Shown piece after piece: positions 54,585-64,000 of a DNA stretch of 64,000 nt. A model generated the notes under the pieces. It saw only the letters and a program-made list of their open reading frames with translations. It did no database searches and was not told the DNA's origin. The DNA is from Ralstonia sp. SET104 (GTDB lineage: Bacteria > Pseudomonadota > Gammaproteobacteria > Burkholderiales > Burkholderiaceae). The stretch lies in the NCBI RefSeq assembly GCF_003851545.1, contig NZ_BHVX01000002.1, positions 124,001 through 188,000 on the forward strand, written 5' to 3'. The translations under genes and the position numbers were made by a program. Position 1 is the stretch's first letter, and each line of letters begins with the position of its first letter.

Positions 54585-56039
54585 GTGTCTCAAGCTGCAC
54601 CCAACGTCACGCCTTCGTCTCCGGATTCCGCAACTGCCGCGCCGACCAAGCCGGCGGCCAACCCGCGTGGGCGCCGAAAGTCAGAGATGCCCGTGGCGGG
54701 CCCGTTGGACATCATCTCGCTCGATAGTGAAGCCCGTGGCATCGGCCGTCTGACCAATGAGGATGGCACGCCGGGCAAGGTCGTCTTCGTGGAAGGTGCT
54801 CTGCCAGGCGAACAGGTGATGTACCGCAGCCACCGTGTGAAGCCGTCGTACGAGCAGGCGAGCGTCGTGAGCATTCTGCGCCAGTCTGCTTCGCGTGTGA
54901 CACCGCAATGCAGATTCTTCGGTGTGTGCGGCGGCTGCTCGATGCAGCATCTGGATTCACGTGCGCAGGTCGCCATCAAGCAGCGCGTGCTGGAAGACGA
55001 CCTGTGGCATCTCGCCAAGCTGCGTCCGGATGTCGTGTTCCGGCCAATTGCCGGCCCCGATTGGGGCTACCGTTACCGCGCGCGTTTGACCGTGCGTCAC
55101 GTGGCAGCCAAAGGTGGCGTGCTGGTGGGCTTTCACGAGCGAAAGAGCAGCTACGTGGCCGACATGACATCGTGCGAGGTGCTGCCGCCACATGTGTCGT
55201 CGCTGCTGGTGCCGCTGCGCGAGTTGGTTGGGCGTCTGTCGATCGTGCAGCGCATGCCGCAGATCGAGTTGGCCGTCGGCCAGGACGTGACTGCGCTAGT
55301 GCTGCGCAATCTGGAGCCGATTACCCCTGACGACGAGGCAGAACTGCGAGCCTTCGCTGATCAGCACAACGTACAGTTCTGGCTGCAGCCCAAGGGTCCG
55401 GACACGGTCTATCCGTTTCATCCACTCGATCGCACGCTGACTTACACGCTGCCTGAGTTCGGCATCACCATGCCGTTCAAACCGACGGACTTCACGCAGG
55501 TCAATCACCAGATCAACCGTGTGCTGATGTCGCGTGCGTTGAAGTTGCTTGATGCGCAGCCGGGCGATCGTCTGCTCGACCTGTTTTGCGGTATCGGCAA
55601 CTTCACGCTGCCAATGGCTACGCGGGGCCGCGAAGTGATGGGCATTGAAGGCAGCGAGGCGCTGACGACACGAGCACTCGCCAATGCTCAGCACAACGGC
55701 TTGGACGCGAAGACGACGTTTGCGTGTCGTAATCTGTTCGAGATCACGGCGGATGATATCGCCGCGTTGGGCAAGTTTGATCGCTGGTTGGTCGATCCGC
55801 CGCGCGAAGGGGCGCTGGCTGTGTCGAAGGCGCTGGCCGAGCTGTCGCAGCGCGGTGGTGAGGCGGCTGATCTGCTGCCGAGGCGCATCGTCTACGTGTC
55901 GTGCAATCCGGCGACGCTGGCGCGCGATGCGGGCTTGCTGGTGCATGAAGCAGGCTATCGGCTGGCCGGTGCGGGCGTGGTGAACATGTTCCCGCACACG
56001 TCTCACGTGGAGTCGATGGCGGTATTTGAGCGTGACTAA
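54585..56039 (+). CDS. rlmD: 23S rRNA (uracil-1939-C5)-methyltransferase
   Basis: A TRAM/SAM-dependent RNA methyltransferase (RumA family). The TRAM domain contains [31 protein letters not shown]. Iron-sulfur ligands are visible as [10 protein letters not shown] (C-X5-C-X2-C) plus a later Cys in [10 protein letters not shown]. The SAM motif is [16 protein letters not shown], and the catalytic Cys is in [12 protein letters not shown] near the end. The start is uncertain: GTG at 54585 gives 484 residues and ATG at 54549 gives 496. I chose the GTG because a TACAAT -10-like element (54545-54550) overlaps the ATG. Reading frames further upstream run into the divergent gene. Confidence 0.92.
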   Translation: MSQAAPNVTPSSPDSATAAPTKPAANPRGRRKSEMPVAGPLDIISLDSEARGIGRLTNEDGTPGKVVFVEGALPGEQVMYRSHRVKPSYEQASVVSILRQSASRVTPQCRFFGVCGGCSMQHLDSRAQVAIKQRVLEDDLWHLAKLRPDVVFRPIAGPDWGYRYRARLTVRHVAAKGGVLVGFHERKSSYVADMTSCEVLPPHVSSLLVPLRELVGRLSIVQRMPQIELAVGQDVTALVLRNLEPITPDDEAELRAFADQHNVQFWLQPKGPDTVYPFHPLDRTLTYTLPEFGITMPFKPTDFTQVNHQINRVLMSRALKLLDAQPGDRLLDLFCGIGNFTLPMATRGREVMGIEGSEALTTRALANAQHNGLDAKTTFACRNLFEITADDIAALGKFDRWLVDPPREGALAVSKALAELSQRGGEAADLLPRRIVYVSCNPATLARDAGLLVHEAGYRLAGAGVVNMFPHTSHVESMAVFERD

Positions 56040-56065
56040 GGCCGTTGCATATCTTGCAGGCAAAG

Positions 56066-56097
56066 AAAACCGGCGCACCAGGCGCCGGTTTTTTTAT
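56066..56097. terminator. Bidirectional terminator between rlmD and the Bax-inhibitor-1 gene
   Basis: The hairpin ACCGGCGC-ACCAG-GCGCCGGT is flanked by A-rich and T7 tracts, between convergent genes. Confidence 0.9.
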
Positions 56098-56123
56098 TTT
56101 GCGCCATCGAGGGCGCCGCGGGT

Positions 56124-56825
56124 TTAGTTTCGGTTGCCGCCGAAGATTCCCAGAATCGCCAGCAGGTTCGTGAAAATGTTGTAGACGTCCAGGTAGATCG
56201 CCAGGGTGGCTGTCACGTAGTTGGTCTCGCCGCCATTCACGATGCGCTGCACGTCGAACAGGATGTAGGCGGAGAAGATTGCGATGGCCAGCACCGAGAT
56301 CGTTAGCATCATCGCCGGCAGTTGCAGCCAGATATTGGCCACCGAGCCGACGATCAGCACCAGCACGCCCATGAAAAGCCACTTGCCCAGGCCCGAGAAG
56401 TCACGCTTGCTGACCGTGGCCACCGTCGCCATCACGCCGAAAATGATCGCCGTGCCGCCGAAGGCCGTCATGATGAGCGACGCGCCGTTCGAGAAACCCA
56501 GGATCATGCCGATCAGCCGCGACAACATCAGCCCCATGAAGAACGTGAAGCCGAGCAACAAGGCTACGCCCACGCCGCTGTTCTTGAAGCGCTCAATGGC
56601 GTAGAAGAAGCCGAAAGCCACTGCCATGAAGATGACGAACCCCATCAGCGGGTTGCGCCCCATCAGGTTGAAGCCGGTGGTAACGCCGATCCACGCACCC
56701 AGGATGGTGGGGATCATGGAAAGCGCGAGCAGCCAATAGGTATTGCGCAGCACGCGGTTGCGGACGGCCAACGCGCCGGCGGTGCCGGAAGCGCCAAAAC
56801 CGTACGTGTTGAGTTGGTTGTCCAT
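56124..56825 (-). CDS. Bax inhibitor-1 (YccA/YbhL) family inner-membrane protein
   Basis: A 233-residue polytopic protein from the ATG at 56823-56825 (MDNQLNTYGFGASG); the upstream extension of the frame lacks similarity. Seven hydrophobic segments follow, the BI-1 architecture, with the conserved acidic residues of the last segments in SAYILFDVQRIVNGGETNYVTATLAIYLDVYNIFTNLL. In E. coli the relative YccA modulates FtsH proteolysis; other members conduct calcium. It is divergent from ndk. Confidence 0.94.
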   Translation of the reverse strand: MDNQLNTYGFGASGTAGALAVRNRVLRNTYWLLALSMIPTILGAWIGVTTGFNLMGRNPLMGFVIFMAVAFGFFYAIERFKNSGVGVALLLGFTFFMGLMLSRLIGMILGFSNGASLIMTAFGGTAIIFGVMATVATVSKRDFSGLGKWLFMGVLVLIVGSVANIWLQLPAMMLTISVLAIAIFSAYILFDVQRIVNGGETNYVTATLAIYLDVYNIFTNLLAILGIFGGNRN

Positions 56826-57192
56826 GCGAACTCCTTGGGTAAATGACATTGCAGACAATGCGACAACACACCGAATGTGGCATCCGAAAGAAGCTTTTGC
56901 AAGCCACATCGTCCTTGCTTGGAGAGCCAGCATGCCACGCGGTTCCGGCCGTCGGTGGGCAGTGGTGACAGAAAAAGCCCTTCGTACGTGACTTTTTGTG
57001 CTCCCAATAAGGGGATGCTAAGGCTGTTTTATCGGGATGATGGCGCGATCGGTGTAAATGATTGTTGCGTCACTTTTATGTGCCAGCATGCGCGGTATCG
57101 GGTTGCACCGCGTGACATCCAATCCTGCTGCGCACCGTGTTAGAATCTGCCGTTTATCTTTCACGTAACACCTTCATTTTTTGGAGTTTTTG
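56826..57192. other. Intergenic region between the divergent BI-1 gene and ndk
   Basis: About 370 bases without a gene. A TAGAAT at 57141-57146 is a likely -10 element for ndk; no well-spaced -35 stands out. No hairpin, repeat or RNA gene is apparent. Confidence 0.45.
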
Positions 57193-57618
57193 ATGGCGCT
57201 CGAACGCACTTTGTCGATTATCAAGCCGGATGCCGTGGCTAAGAATGTCATCGGCCAGATCTACGCCCGTTTTGAAGGCGCAGGCCTGAAGGTCGTCGCA
57301 GCCAAGATGATCCATCTGTCGCGCGCTGAAGCCGAGCAGTTCTACGCCGTGCACAAGGAGCGCCCGTTCTTCAAGGACCTGGTGGACTTCATGATCTCGG
57401 GCCCGGTGATGGTGCAAGCACTGGAAGGCGAAAACGCAATCGCCAAGAACCGTGACCTGATGGGTGCAACCGACCCGAAGAAGGCTGAGAAGGGTACGAT
57501 TCGCGCCGACTTCGCTGACAGCATCGATGCCAACGCTGTGCATGGTTCGGATGCTGCCGAAACGGCTGCTGTGGAAGTCGCTTTCTTCTTCCCGGGCCTG
57601 AACATTTACAGCCGCTAA
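57193..57618 (+). CDS. ndk: Nucleoside diphosphate kinase
   Basis: A 141-residue enzyme equalising NTP pools by phosphoryl transfer. It starts [21 protein letters not shown]; the phospho-His is in the segment [18 protein letters not shown] (NxxHGSD), about residue 117. Length matches the family exactly. The ATG at 57193 follows TTGGAG. It opens the conserved run ndk-rlmN-pilW-rodZ-ispG-hisS-yfgM. Confidence 0.98.
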   Translation: MALERTLSIIKPDAVAKNVIGQIYARFEGAGLKVVAAKMIHLSRAEAEQFYAVHKERPFFKDLVDFMISGPVMVQALEGENAIAKNRDLMGATDPKKAEKGTIRADFADSIDANAVHGSDAAETAAVEVAFFFPGLNIYSR

Positions 57619-57661
57619 GCGTCAACACTAGACTGGGATTGGTAGTTTCGGGTTGCAAGTC

Positions 57662-58813
57662 ATGAGCGATGTGGTGAACCTCCTCGATTTCGACGCACAG
57701 GGTCTTCTCACGTACTGTGAGAGCCTGGGTGAGAAGTCGTTCCGCGCCAAGCAATTGCAGCGTTGGATTCACCAGTCGGGCGCGTCCGATTTTGGCGAGA
57801 TGACCGATCTCGCCAAGTCGTTGCGTGAAAAGCTCGCGACCCGCGCCAACATCCAGGCGCCGGCGGTCATCTCTGATCACCTGTCGTCGGACGGCACGCG
57901 CAAGTGGCTGGTCGACGTAGGGCAGGGCAATGCCGTAGAGACGGTCTACATCCCTGAGGAGACGCGCGGCACGCTGTGCGTGTCGTCTCAGGCGGGATGT
58001 GCCGTCAATTGCCGATTCTGTTCGACCGGCAAGCAAGGATTCTCACGCAACCTCAGCACGGGCGAGATCGTCGGTCAGCTCTGGATGGCCGAATTCGCTA
58101 TGCGCAAGCAGTTGGGCCGTGGCCCCAAGGATGACCGCGTCATCACGAACGTCGTGATGATGGGCATGGGGGAGCCGCTGCTGAACTACGATGCTGTGGT
58201 GCCGGCTCTGCGCATGATGCTGGACGACAACGCGTATGGTCTGTCGCGCCGTCGCGTAACGGTGTCCACCTCTGGCGTGGTACCGATGATGGACCGCCTG
58301 GCGCGCGATGTGCCCGTAGCGCTGGCCGTGTCGCTGCATGCCTCCAACGATGCGCTGCGCGACATGCTCGTGCCGCTGAACAAGAAGTACCCGCTGGCTG
58401 AACTTATGGCTGCCTGCTGCCGCTATCTTGAGTTCGCGCCGCGCGATTTCATCACCTTTGAATACTGCATGCTTGATGGCGTCAACGACACCGTCGAGCA
58501 CGCCCGTGAACTGCTGCGCGTTGTGGCTGACGTGCCATGCAAGTTCAACCTCATCCCGTTTAATCCGTTCCCTGAATCCGGGTTGAAGCGCTCGAACAAC
58601 GAGCAGATCCGCCGTTTCTCGCAAGTGTTGCTGGACGCCGGCATTGTCACCACCATCCGCAAGACGCGTGGCGACGATATCGACGCGGCTTGCGGCCAAC
58701 TCGCTGGCGAGGTCAAAGATCGCACGCGCCTGGCCGAACGCGGTAAATTCGGCAAGATCGTCGAGATCCCGGTGGTCGGGGCCGATTCCACTCACCGTAT
58801 GGGTACCGCATGA
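57662..58813 (+). CDS. rlmN: Dual-specificity 23S rRNA/tRNA adenine-C2 methyltransferase
   Basis: A 383-residue radical SAM enzyme that methylates C2 of A2503 in 23S rRNA and A37 in some tRNAs. The radical-SAM cluster motif is CAVNCRFC (C-X3-C-X2-C), preceded by [12 protein letters not shown]. The two catalytic Cys of the ping-pong mechanism are expected in the C-terminal [11 protein letters not shown] and the [12 protein letters not shown] region. The ATG at 57662 is used; a TTG three codons upstream is also in frame. It ends in an ATGA overlap with pilW. Confidence 0.97.
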   Translation: MSDVVNLLDFDAQGLLTYCESLGEKSFRAKQLQRWIHQSGASDFGEMTDLAKSLREKLATRANIQAPAVISDHLSSDGTRKWLVDVGQGNAVETVYIPEETRGTLCVSSQAGCAVNCRFCSTGKQGFSRNLSTGEIVGQLWMAEFAMRKQLGRGPKDDRVITNVVMMGMGEPLLNYDAVVPALRMMLDDNAYGLSRRRVTVSTSGVVPMMDRLARDVPVALAVSLHASNDALRDMLVPLNKKYPLAELMAACCRYLEFAPRDFITFEYCMLDGVNDTVEHARELLRVVADVPCKFNLIPFNPFPESGLKRSNNEQIRRFSQVLLDAGIVTTIRKTRGDDIDAACGQLAGEVKDRTRLAERGKFGKIVEIPVVGADSTHRMGTA

Positions 58814-59607
58814 AGCGTTGGTCGACTGCTGTCAGTCTGGTCTTTGCGCTGGCCGCCGCCGGGTGCGCGTTGTCGCCGCCGGTCCAGACACAGACACGAG
58901 AAGTCACGACAGCCCCCGATCAAACGGCCGACGCTGGTCGACGGGCCGCGATCCGATTGCAGCTTGCAATGCAATATCTGGAAGCGGGTCAAAACGCGAC
59001 TGCGCTTGAGGAAATCAAGAACGCCATCGCGATCGACCCCAACGTGCCTAATGCGTATCACATCCGCGCGCTGGCCTACATGAACCTCGGGCAGCGCGAG
59101 CAGGCGGACGAGAGTTTCCGCAGTGCTCTGGCCGCAACGCCGCAAGATGGCGATTTGCTGAACAACTACGGCTGGTTCCTGTGTTCGCAGGGCGGTAAGC
59201 CCGATCAGGGTATGGCCATGCTGCGCCAGGCCATCGAGGTGCCGGCTGCTGGCAGTCCGGCCAAGTCGTGGACGAACCTGGGTGTCTGCCAGATGCGCCA
59301 GGGCGATCTGGACGGTGCGGAGAAGAGCCTGACGCGCGCCACCTACATCGACGCAAACAATCCGCTGACCAACCTTACGTTGGCGCAGCTGTATTACAAA
59401 CGCCGTGAATATTCGCGTGCCATGCCGTTCGTCGAGCGTGTAAATGGCCGCGGCAATCCGACGGCTGAAAGCTTGTGGCTGGGTGCTCGTATCGCGCGCC
59501 GCCTGGGCAACACTTCGCAGCAGAACGCATGGAGCGCGCAATTGCAGCGCCGCTTCCCCAATGCGCCCGAAGAGGCGGCATTCGAACGAGGAGCATGGGA
59601 TGACTGA
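58810..59607 (+). CDS. pilW: Type IV pilus biogenesis/stability lipoprotein PilW (PilF)
   Basis: A 265-residue TPR lipoprotein: signal peptide with lipobox AAAGC near residue 19, then about six TPR motifs ([66 protein letters not shown], and so on). In Neisseria and Pseudomonas PilW/PilF pilots the PilQ secretin to the outer membrane. Placement between rlmN and rodZ is conserved. The start overlaps rlmN (ATGA) and the end overlaps rodZ by 8 bases, so translation is coupled across all three. Confidence 0.93.
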   Translation: MKRWSTAVSLVFALAAAGCALSPPVQTQTREVTTAPDQTADAGRRAAIRLQLAMQYLEAGQNATALEEIKNAIAIDPNVPNAYHIRALAYMNLGQREQADESFRSALAATPQDGDLLNNYGWFLCSQGGKPDQGMAMLRQAIEVPAAGSPAKSWTNLGVCQMRQGDLDGAEKSLTRATYIDANNPLTNLTLAQLYYKRREYSRAMPFVERVNGRGNPTAESLWLGARIARRLGNTSQQNAWSAQLQRRFPNAPEEAAFERGAWDD

Positions 59608-60694
59608 CCGCGACGTGGCAAGCGCTACCGACTTCTCTCACGGTGCGGCGCCTGCCCCGAATCCGTCCGCCGCTGCATCGCCCGAGCGCGACGATGCGCT
59701 GCGCGAGATTGCCGAACGCTTGCGTGCGGGCCGCGATCGCCAGCGTCTGACGGTTGACGATCTGGCCACGCGCCTGAAGGTGGCGCCAGGCAAGTTGTCG
59801 GCGGTGGAGTCTGCAGATGTCAGTGCATTGCCTGACATGACGTTCACCAAGGGTTTGATCCGCGCCTATGCGCGCGCCCTGCAGGTCGACGTCGACGACC
59901 AGCTTGTGCGGTTGAACGCGCGTGCGCCGGTCACCAACATCGGTTTGCGACCCGAAGGCGGGCTGGGTGAATCGTTTTCCGATAGGCCAAGCTTCGCTAA
60001 GCGTCGCGGTAGTGGCGGTCGCTGGCTTATCGGTGTGCTCATTGCTGTGGCAGTGGCTGCCGGTGCGCTGGTCGGTATGGATCGTTTGAAGCAGTGGTTT
60101 GCCACGCAGACGGCCGCCACGCAAAACGCCGAATCGGGCACGAATGAAGCTCCGGCAATTGAGCAAGCCGCACCGGCACAAACGGCTCAAGCGCCAGAGC
60201 AGGCGCCATCAGAAGCGCCCGCCGCCTCGATGCCGACACCGCTGACGCCTGTGCCTGCTACGCCTGGCGCTTCGGCCTCGGGGGTGGTGACTGCGCCGCT
60301 GGCGCCGCCGTCTACTCTGCCGCGCTCGGACAACGGTGCCACCCCAGTGCCTGCGGTAGCTGTCACGGGTGCCAAGCCGTCTGTCATCAGCGTCGAAGCT
60401 CCGATTGCTGCCTTGCCGGCGGAAGCCGTCAAGCCAGTCGAGGCGGCGGCTGGCAGCGGCACGGTTTCTGTGCGCTTCTCGGGTTCGTCGTGGTATGAGA
60501 TCAAGGACAAATCCGGCAAGACGCTCGCCAGTGGCATCTCCAGGGCGGGCGACGCGCGTGATGTCACTGGAACGCCGCCGTTCAAGGTCGTCTTCGGCAA
60601 TGCCGAAGCGGTTGAATCGCTGGCAGTGGGCGGTGTGTCCGTCAATCTTCAGAAGTACGCCCGCAATCGCGTGGCACGGGCCACGCTGCCCTGA
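59600..60694 (+). CDS. rodZ: Cell-shape protein RodZ
   Basis: A 364-residue bitopic protein from the ATG at 59600. The N-terminal Cro/C1-like HTH (about 30-105) contains [31 protein letters not shown]. One transmembrane segment ([19 protein letters not shown], near 140) follows. A long Ala/Pro-rich periplasmic linker precedes the C-terminal DUF4115 beta domain ([24 protein letters not shown]..., about 290-360). RodZ links MreB to the elongasome and so controls rod shape. The start overlaps pilW by 8 bases. Confidence 0.94.
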   Translation: MTDRDVASATDFSHGAAPAPNPSAAASPERDDALREIAERLRAGRDRQRLTVDDLATRLKVAPGKLSAVESADVSALPDMTFTKGLIRAYARALQVDVDDQLVRLNARAPVTNIGLRPEGGLGESFSDRPSFAKRRGSGGRWLIGVLIAVAVAAGALVGMDRLKQWFATQTAATQNAESGTNEAPAIEQAAPAQTAQAPEQAPSEAPAASMPTPLTPVPATPGASASGVVTAPLAPPSTLPRSDNGATPVPAVAVTGAKPSVISVEAPIAALPAEAVKPVEAAAGSGTVSVRFSGSSWYEIKDKSGKTLASGISRAGDARDVTGTPPFKVVFGNAEAVESLAVGGVSVNLQKYARNRVARATLP

Positions 60695-60746
60695 ACCGTT
60701 TTGTAAATGGCGCGCCGCCCGATCAGGCGGCGCGCCTTGTCTGATC

Positions 60747-62033
60747 ATGGAAATCTCCACGCCTCTCGATTGCGCTCCTGCCTTGGTTGGTCCGCTGCCA
60801 CGCCGGAATTCGCGCGCCGCGGAAATCCGCTGGGGCGACCGCGTTGTGCACGTGGGCGGCGATGCGCCGGTCTGCGTGCAGTCGATGACGAATACCGACA
60901 CGTCGGACGCAATCGGCACCGCGATCCAGGTGAAGGAGCTGGCGCGCGCTGGCTCGGAGCTGGTGCGCATCACGGTGGATACACCAGCCGCAGCCGCTGC
61001 GGTGCCTGCCATCCGTGAGCAGCTCGACCGCATGGGCGTGGATGTGCCGCTGGTTGGCGATTTCCACTATAACGGCCACAAGCTGTTGCAGGACTATCCG
61101 GAATGCGCGCAAGCGCTGTCCAAGTACCGCATCAACCCGGGCAACGTCGGGCAGGGCGCGAAGCGCGATACGCAATTCGCGCAGATGATCGAGATCGCCT
61201 GCCGCTACGATAAGCCGGTGCGTATCGGCGTGAACTGGGGCAGCCTCGACCAAGATCTGCTGGCTCGCATCATGGACGAGAACGCACAACGCGCGACGCC
61301 GTGGGATGCCCGTGCCGTGATGGTCGAGGCGCTGATCACCTCGGCAATCCAGTCCGCGCAGAAGGCGGAAGAGCTGGGCTTGCCCGGTAGCCAGATCATC
61401 CTGTCGTGCAAGGTCTCGGCGGTGCAGGATCTGATTGCCGTGTACCGCGAGCTGGCGCGTCGTTGCAGCTACGCGCTGCACCTTGGCCTGACCGAGGCCG
61501 GCATGGGCAGCAAGGGGATCGTCGCTTCGACGGCGGCGCTGTCAGTGCTGCTGCAAGAAGGTATCGGCGACACGATTCGCATTTCGCTCACCCCGGAGCC
61601 GGGTGCGCCGCGTGAGAAGGAAGTCATCGTCGCGCAGGAGATTCTGCAGACCATGGGCCTGCGCAACTTCACGCCGATGGTCATCGCGTGCCCGGGTTGC
61701 GGGCGTACGACCAGTACGGTCTTCCAGGAACTGGCGGCGCGCATTCAGTCGTACTTGCGCGAGCAGATGCCCATGTGGAAGGAACGGTACCCCGGAGTCG
61801 AAGAGATGAACGTTGCTGTCATGGGCTGCATCGTCAACGGCCCAGGTGAGAGCAAGCACGCCAACATTGGCATTTCGTTGCCGGGTACGGGCGAATCGCC
61901 GGCGGCGCCTGTGTTCGTTGACGGCGTGAAGGTGAAGACGCTGCGCGGTGAGCGCATCACAGAAGAATTCCAGACGATCGTCGACGAGTACGTGCGCGCG
62001 CATTACGGCGCGCAAGCCGAGACGACGGCATAA
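60747..62033 (+). CDS. ispG: 4-hydroxy-3-methylbut-2-enyl diphosphate synthase (flavodoxin/ferredoxin)
   Basis: A 428-residue iron-sulfur enzyme of the MEP isoprenoid pathway, converting ME-cPP to HMBPP. The TIM-barrel part begins [25 protein letters not shown]. The 4Fe-4S ligands are in CPGCGRT and CIVNGPGE near the C-terminus. An internal insert of the length usual for proteobacterial IspG is present. The ATG at 60747 gives the family N-terminus; a longer frame overlaps rodZ in another register and is not coding. Confidence 0.97.
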   Translation: MEISTPLDCAPALVGPLPRRNSRAAEIRWGDRVVHVGGDAPVCVQSMTNTDTSDAIGTAIQVKELARAGSELVRITVDTPAAAAAVPAIREQLDRMGVDVPLVGDFHYNGHKLLQDYPECAQALSKYRINPGNVGQGAKRDTQFAQMIEIACRYDKPVRIGVNWGSLDQDLLARIMDENAQRATPWDARAVMVEALITSAIQSAQKAEELGLPGSQIILSCKVSAVQDLIAVYRELARRCSYALHLGLTEAGMGSKGIVASTAALSVLLQEGIGDTIRISLTPEPGAPREKEVIVAQEILQTMGLRNFTPMVIACPGCGRTTSTVFQELAARIQSYLREQMPMWKERYPGVEEMNVAVMGCIVNGPGESKHANIGISLPGTGESPAAPVFVDGVKVKTLRGERITEEFQTIVDEYVRAHYGAQAETTA

Positions 62034-62094
62034 GGCTTCGGAACACGAAGCGACAAGCTGGCCCGCAGAGGTGGTCAGCTTTCAACGTGACATC

Positions 62095-63417
62095 ATGAGC
62101 GATACACAAAAACAACGCGTGCAGAAGATCGCCGGCGTCAAAGGCATGAACGATCTGCTGCCTGACGACGCCCCGCTGTGGGAGCACTTTGACAACGCCG
62201 TGCGCAGCATGCTGCGCGCCTATGGTTATCAGCAGATTCGCACGCCGATCGTCGAGCAGACCCAACTGTTCGTGCGCGGCATCGGCGAGGTGACGGACAT
62301 CGTCGAGAAGGAGATGTACACCTTCACCGATGCGCTGAACGGCGAGCAACTCACGATGCGCCCGGAAGGCACAGCCGCCGCCGTGCGCGCCGTGATCGAG
62401 CACAACCTGCTGTACGACGGCCCGAAGCGACTGTGGTACACGGGCCCGATGTTCCGCCATGAACGTCCGCAGCGTGGACGCTATCGCCAATTCCATCAGG
62501 TGGGCGTGGAAGCGCTAGGCTTTGCCGGCCCGGATATCGACGCTGAAGTCATTTTGATGTGCCAGCGCCTGTGGGACGACCTCGGCCTGGTCGGCTTGAA
62601 GCTCGAATTGAACTCGCTCGGTCAGGCGGAAGAGCGCGCAGCGCACCGTGCCGATCTCATCAAGTACCTGGAGGGTTTCCAGGACATCCTTGATGAAGAC
62701 GGCAAACGCCGCCTGTACACCAACCCGCTGCGCGTGCTCGACACCAAGAACCCCGCGCTGCAGGACATGGCTGCCGGCGCGCCCAAGCTGATCGACTATC
62801 TGGGCGAAGCATCGCGTGCGCACTTTGAAGGCGTGCAGAAGCTGCTTAAGGCAAACAACATTCCGTTCACGATCAACCCGCGTCTGGTGCGCGGGCTGGA
62901 CTATTACAACCTCACCGTGTTCGAGTGGACGACCGACAAGCTCGGTGCGCAGGGCACGGTGGCCGGTGGCGGCCGCTACGACCCGCTGATCGAACAAATT
63001 GGCGGCAAGGCAGCGCCCGCATGCGGCTGGGCGATGGGCGTGGAGCGCATCATCGAGCTGTTGCGTGAAGAAAAGCTGGAGCCCGAAGCGCAAGGTTGCG
63101 ACGTCTACATCGTCCACCAGGGCGACGAGGCACAGGTGCAGGCCCTGATTGCGGCCGAGCGGCTGCGTGATGCTGGGCTCGATGTCATCCTTCATGCCTC
63201 GCCGGAGGGGCGCAACGGTAGCTTCAAGTCGCAGTTCAAGCGCGCTGACGCAAGTGGTGCATCCTATGCGGTTATCATTGGCGACGATGAAGTCACCCAA
63301 GGCGTGGCGCAGATCAAGCCGCTGCGCGGCGATCCGACCGCGGATGCCCAGCAGACCGTGCCGTCCGACCAGTTGGTCGATCGCCTGATTGATGCCATGG
63401 TGGCCAACAACGACTGA
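62095..63417 (+). CDS. hisS: Histidyl-tRNA synthetase
   Basis: A class II aminoacyl-tRNA synthetase of 440 residues from the ATG at 62095 ([20 protein letters not shown]). Motif 2 and the histidine-specific loops are visible: [39 protein letters not shown] and [13 protein letters not shown]. The C-terminal anticodon-binding domain covers about 340-430. The frame opens earlier but overlaps ispG without similarity. Position after ispG is conserved in proteobacteria. Confidence 0.98.
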   Translation: MSDTQKQRVQKIAGVKGMNDLLPDDAPLWEHFDNAVRSMLRAYGYQQIRTPIVEQTQLFVRGIGEVTDIVEKEMYTFTDALNGEQLTMRPEGTAAAVRAVIEHNLLYDGPKRLWYTGPMFRHERPQRGRYRQFHQVGVEALGFAGPDIDAEVILMCQRLWDDLGLVGLKLELNSLGQAEERAAHRADLIKYLEGFQDILDEDGKRRLYTNPLRVLDTKNPALQDMAAGAPKLIDYLGEASRAHFEGVQKLLKANNIPFTINPRLVRGLDYYNLTVFEWTTDKLGAQGTVAGGGRYDPLIEQIGGKAAPACGWAMGVERIIELLREEKLEPEAQGCDVYIVHQGDEAQVQALIAAERLRDAGLDVILHASPEGRNGSFKSQFKRADASGASYAVIIGDDEVTQGVAQIKPLRGDPTADAQQTVPSDQLVDRLIDAMVANND

Positions 63418-63482
63418 CCGCAGCGGCTGATTTCGGCAACGAACGACCGCGATTCACTTCCAATACTCAAGCTCTGCAAAGC

Positions 63483-64000
63483 ATGGCCTACGATCTCGAA
63501 GAACAGGAACAACTAGAGAATCTCAAGCACTGGTGGCGCGATAACGGCAACGTCATCACGTGGGTCGCTATCGTGGTGCTGCTGGCCGTGGCTGGGTGGT
63601 TCGGCTGGAAGAACTGGCAGCGCAAGCAGGCGGGCGAGGCGTCCGTGCTGTACGAGCAGGTGCAGAAGGCCGTTGACGGCAAAGATGCCGAGAAGATCAA
63701 GCGCGCCGCTACCGACATGGAAGACAAGTTTGGCGGCACGGCCTATGCACAGATGACCGCGTTGGCTGCAGCCAAGGCGCTGTACGAAGCCAACGATGCG
63801 GCCAGCGCCAAGGCGCAGTTGCAATGGACGGTTGATCATGCGCGCGACGATGAGTACAAGGCGCTTGCCAAGCTGCGTCTGGCTGGTCTGCTGCTAGACG
63901 AGAAAGCCTACGATCAGGGCATCGCGCTAGTCTCCGGCGATGTTGCGCCGGCGTTTGCCGGGCTGTATGCAGACCGTCGTGGCGATCTGCTAGCCGCGCA
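63483..64000 (+). CDS. yfgM: YfgM-like membrane-anchored TPR protein, 3' part cut by window edge
   Basis: The first 172 codons of a protein beginning MAYDLEEQEQLENLKHWWRDNG, followed by one transmembrane helix (VITWVAIVVLLAVAGWFGW, about 24-42) and a periplasmic TPR-like helical region. This matches YfgM (DUF2133), an ancillary factor of the SecYEG translocon that works with periplasmic chaperones. It lies 66 bases after hisS, the conserved place, where bamB and der normally follow. The C-terminus is beyond the window. Confidence 0.9.
   Translation, partial: MAYDLEEQEQLENLKHWWRDNGNVITWVAIVVLLAVAGWFGWKNWQRKQAGEASVLYEQVQKAVDGKDAEKIKRAATDMEDKFGGTAYAQMTALAAAKALYEANDAASAKAQLQWTVDHARDDEYKALAKLRLAGLLLDEKAYDQGIALVSGDVAPAFAGLYADRRGDLLAA

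Overview
The window is 64 kb of high-GC bacterial chromosome. It most resembles a beta-proteobacterium of the genus Ralstonia (R. pickettii / R. solanacearum group or a close relative). The basis is the protein sequences, the conserved blocks surE-pcm-nlpD-rpoS, ndk-rlmN-pilW-rodZ-ispG-hisS-yfgM and dnaX-ybaB-recR, and an AddAB-like nuclease pair in place of RecBCD. The genus call comes from recognition, not from a search. The window opens inside a cyclophilin gene and closes inside a yfgM-like gene. It is almost entirely housekeeping: I see no transposase, integrase, phage gene, CRISPR array, toxin-antitoxin pair or plasmid function.

Layout. 1-9 kb: two cyclophilins, a secreted TPR protein, cysS with an overlapping DNA glycosylase, accA-tilS, lysC, tRNA-Ser and fabI (minus strand). 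9-15 kb: a YejABEF-type peptide ABC importer in one operon. 15-19 kb: a secreted NlpC/P60 hydrolase, a patatin-like lipoprotein, gltX and a tRNA-Ala/Glu/Asp cluster. 19-29.7 kb, all minus strand: a MATE exporter with an ArnT-like glycosyltransferase, ribosomal protein L31 type B, a secreted protein of unknown function coupled to mtfA, a LuxR-type regulator with a degenerate receiver, about 1.1 kb with no convincing gene, a VpsR-type sigma-54 activator, rho and trxA. 29.9-40 kb: the AddB/AddA-like pair, 4.5S RNA (minus strand), then dnaX, ybaB, a small monooxygenase-fold gene and recR.

40-50 kb is the most accessory-looking part: an OprB-type porin, a LysR regulator, a CaiB/BaiF CoA-transferase, a NitT/TauT-type ABC importer, nemR-nemA (electrophile stress) and a convergent quinone oxidoreductase. 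50-64 kb returns to core genes: surE-pcm-nlpD-rpoS, an exonuclease/endonuclease/phosphatase family protein, rlmD, a Bax-inhibitor-1 membrane protein, ndk, and the rlmN to yfgM block covering translation, type IV pilus, cell shape and isoprenoid functions.

I did not find a clearly undescribed multi-gene system. The observations most worth a second look are: a regulator whose receiver lacks the phosphorylation residues, next to a long gene-poor stretch and a VpsR-type activator; an almost pure C/U rho leader without a Shine-Dalgarno; a DNA glycosylase with a histone-H1-like tail; an extra monooxygenase-fold gene translationally coupled to recR; and an unknown secreted protein coupled to mtfA.
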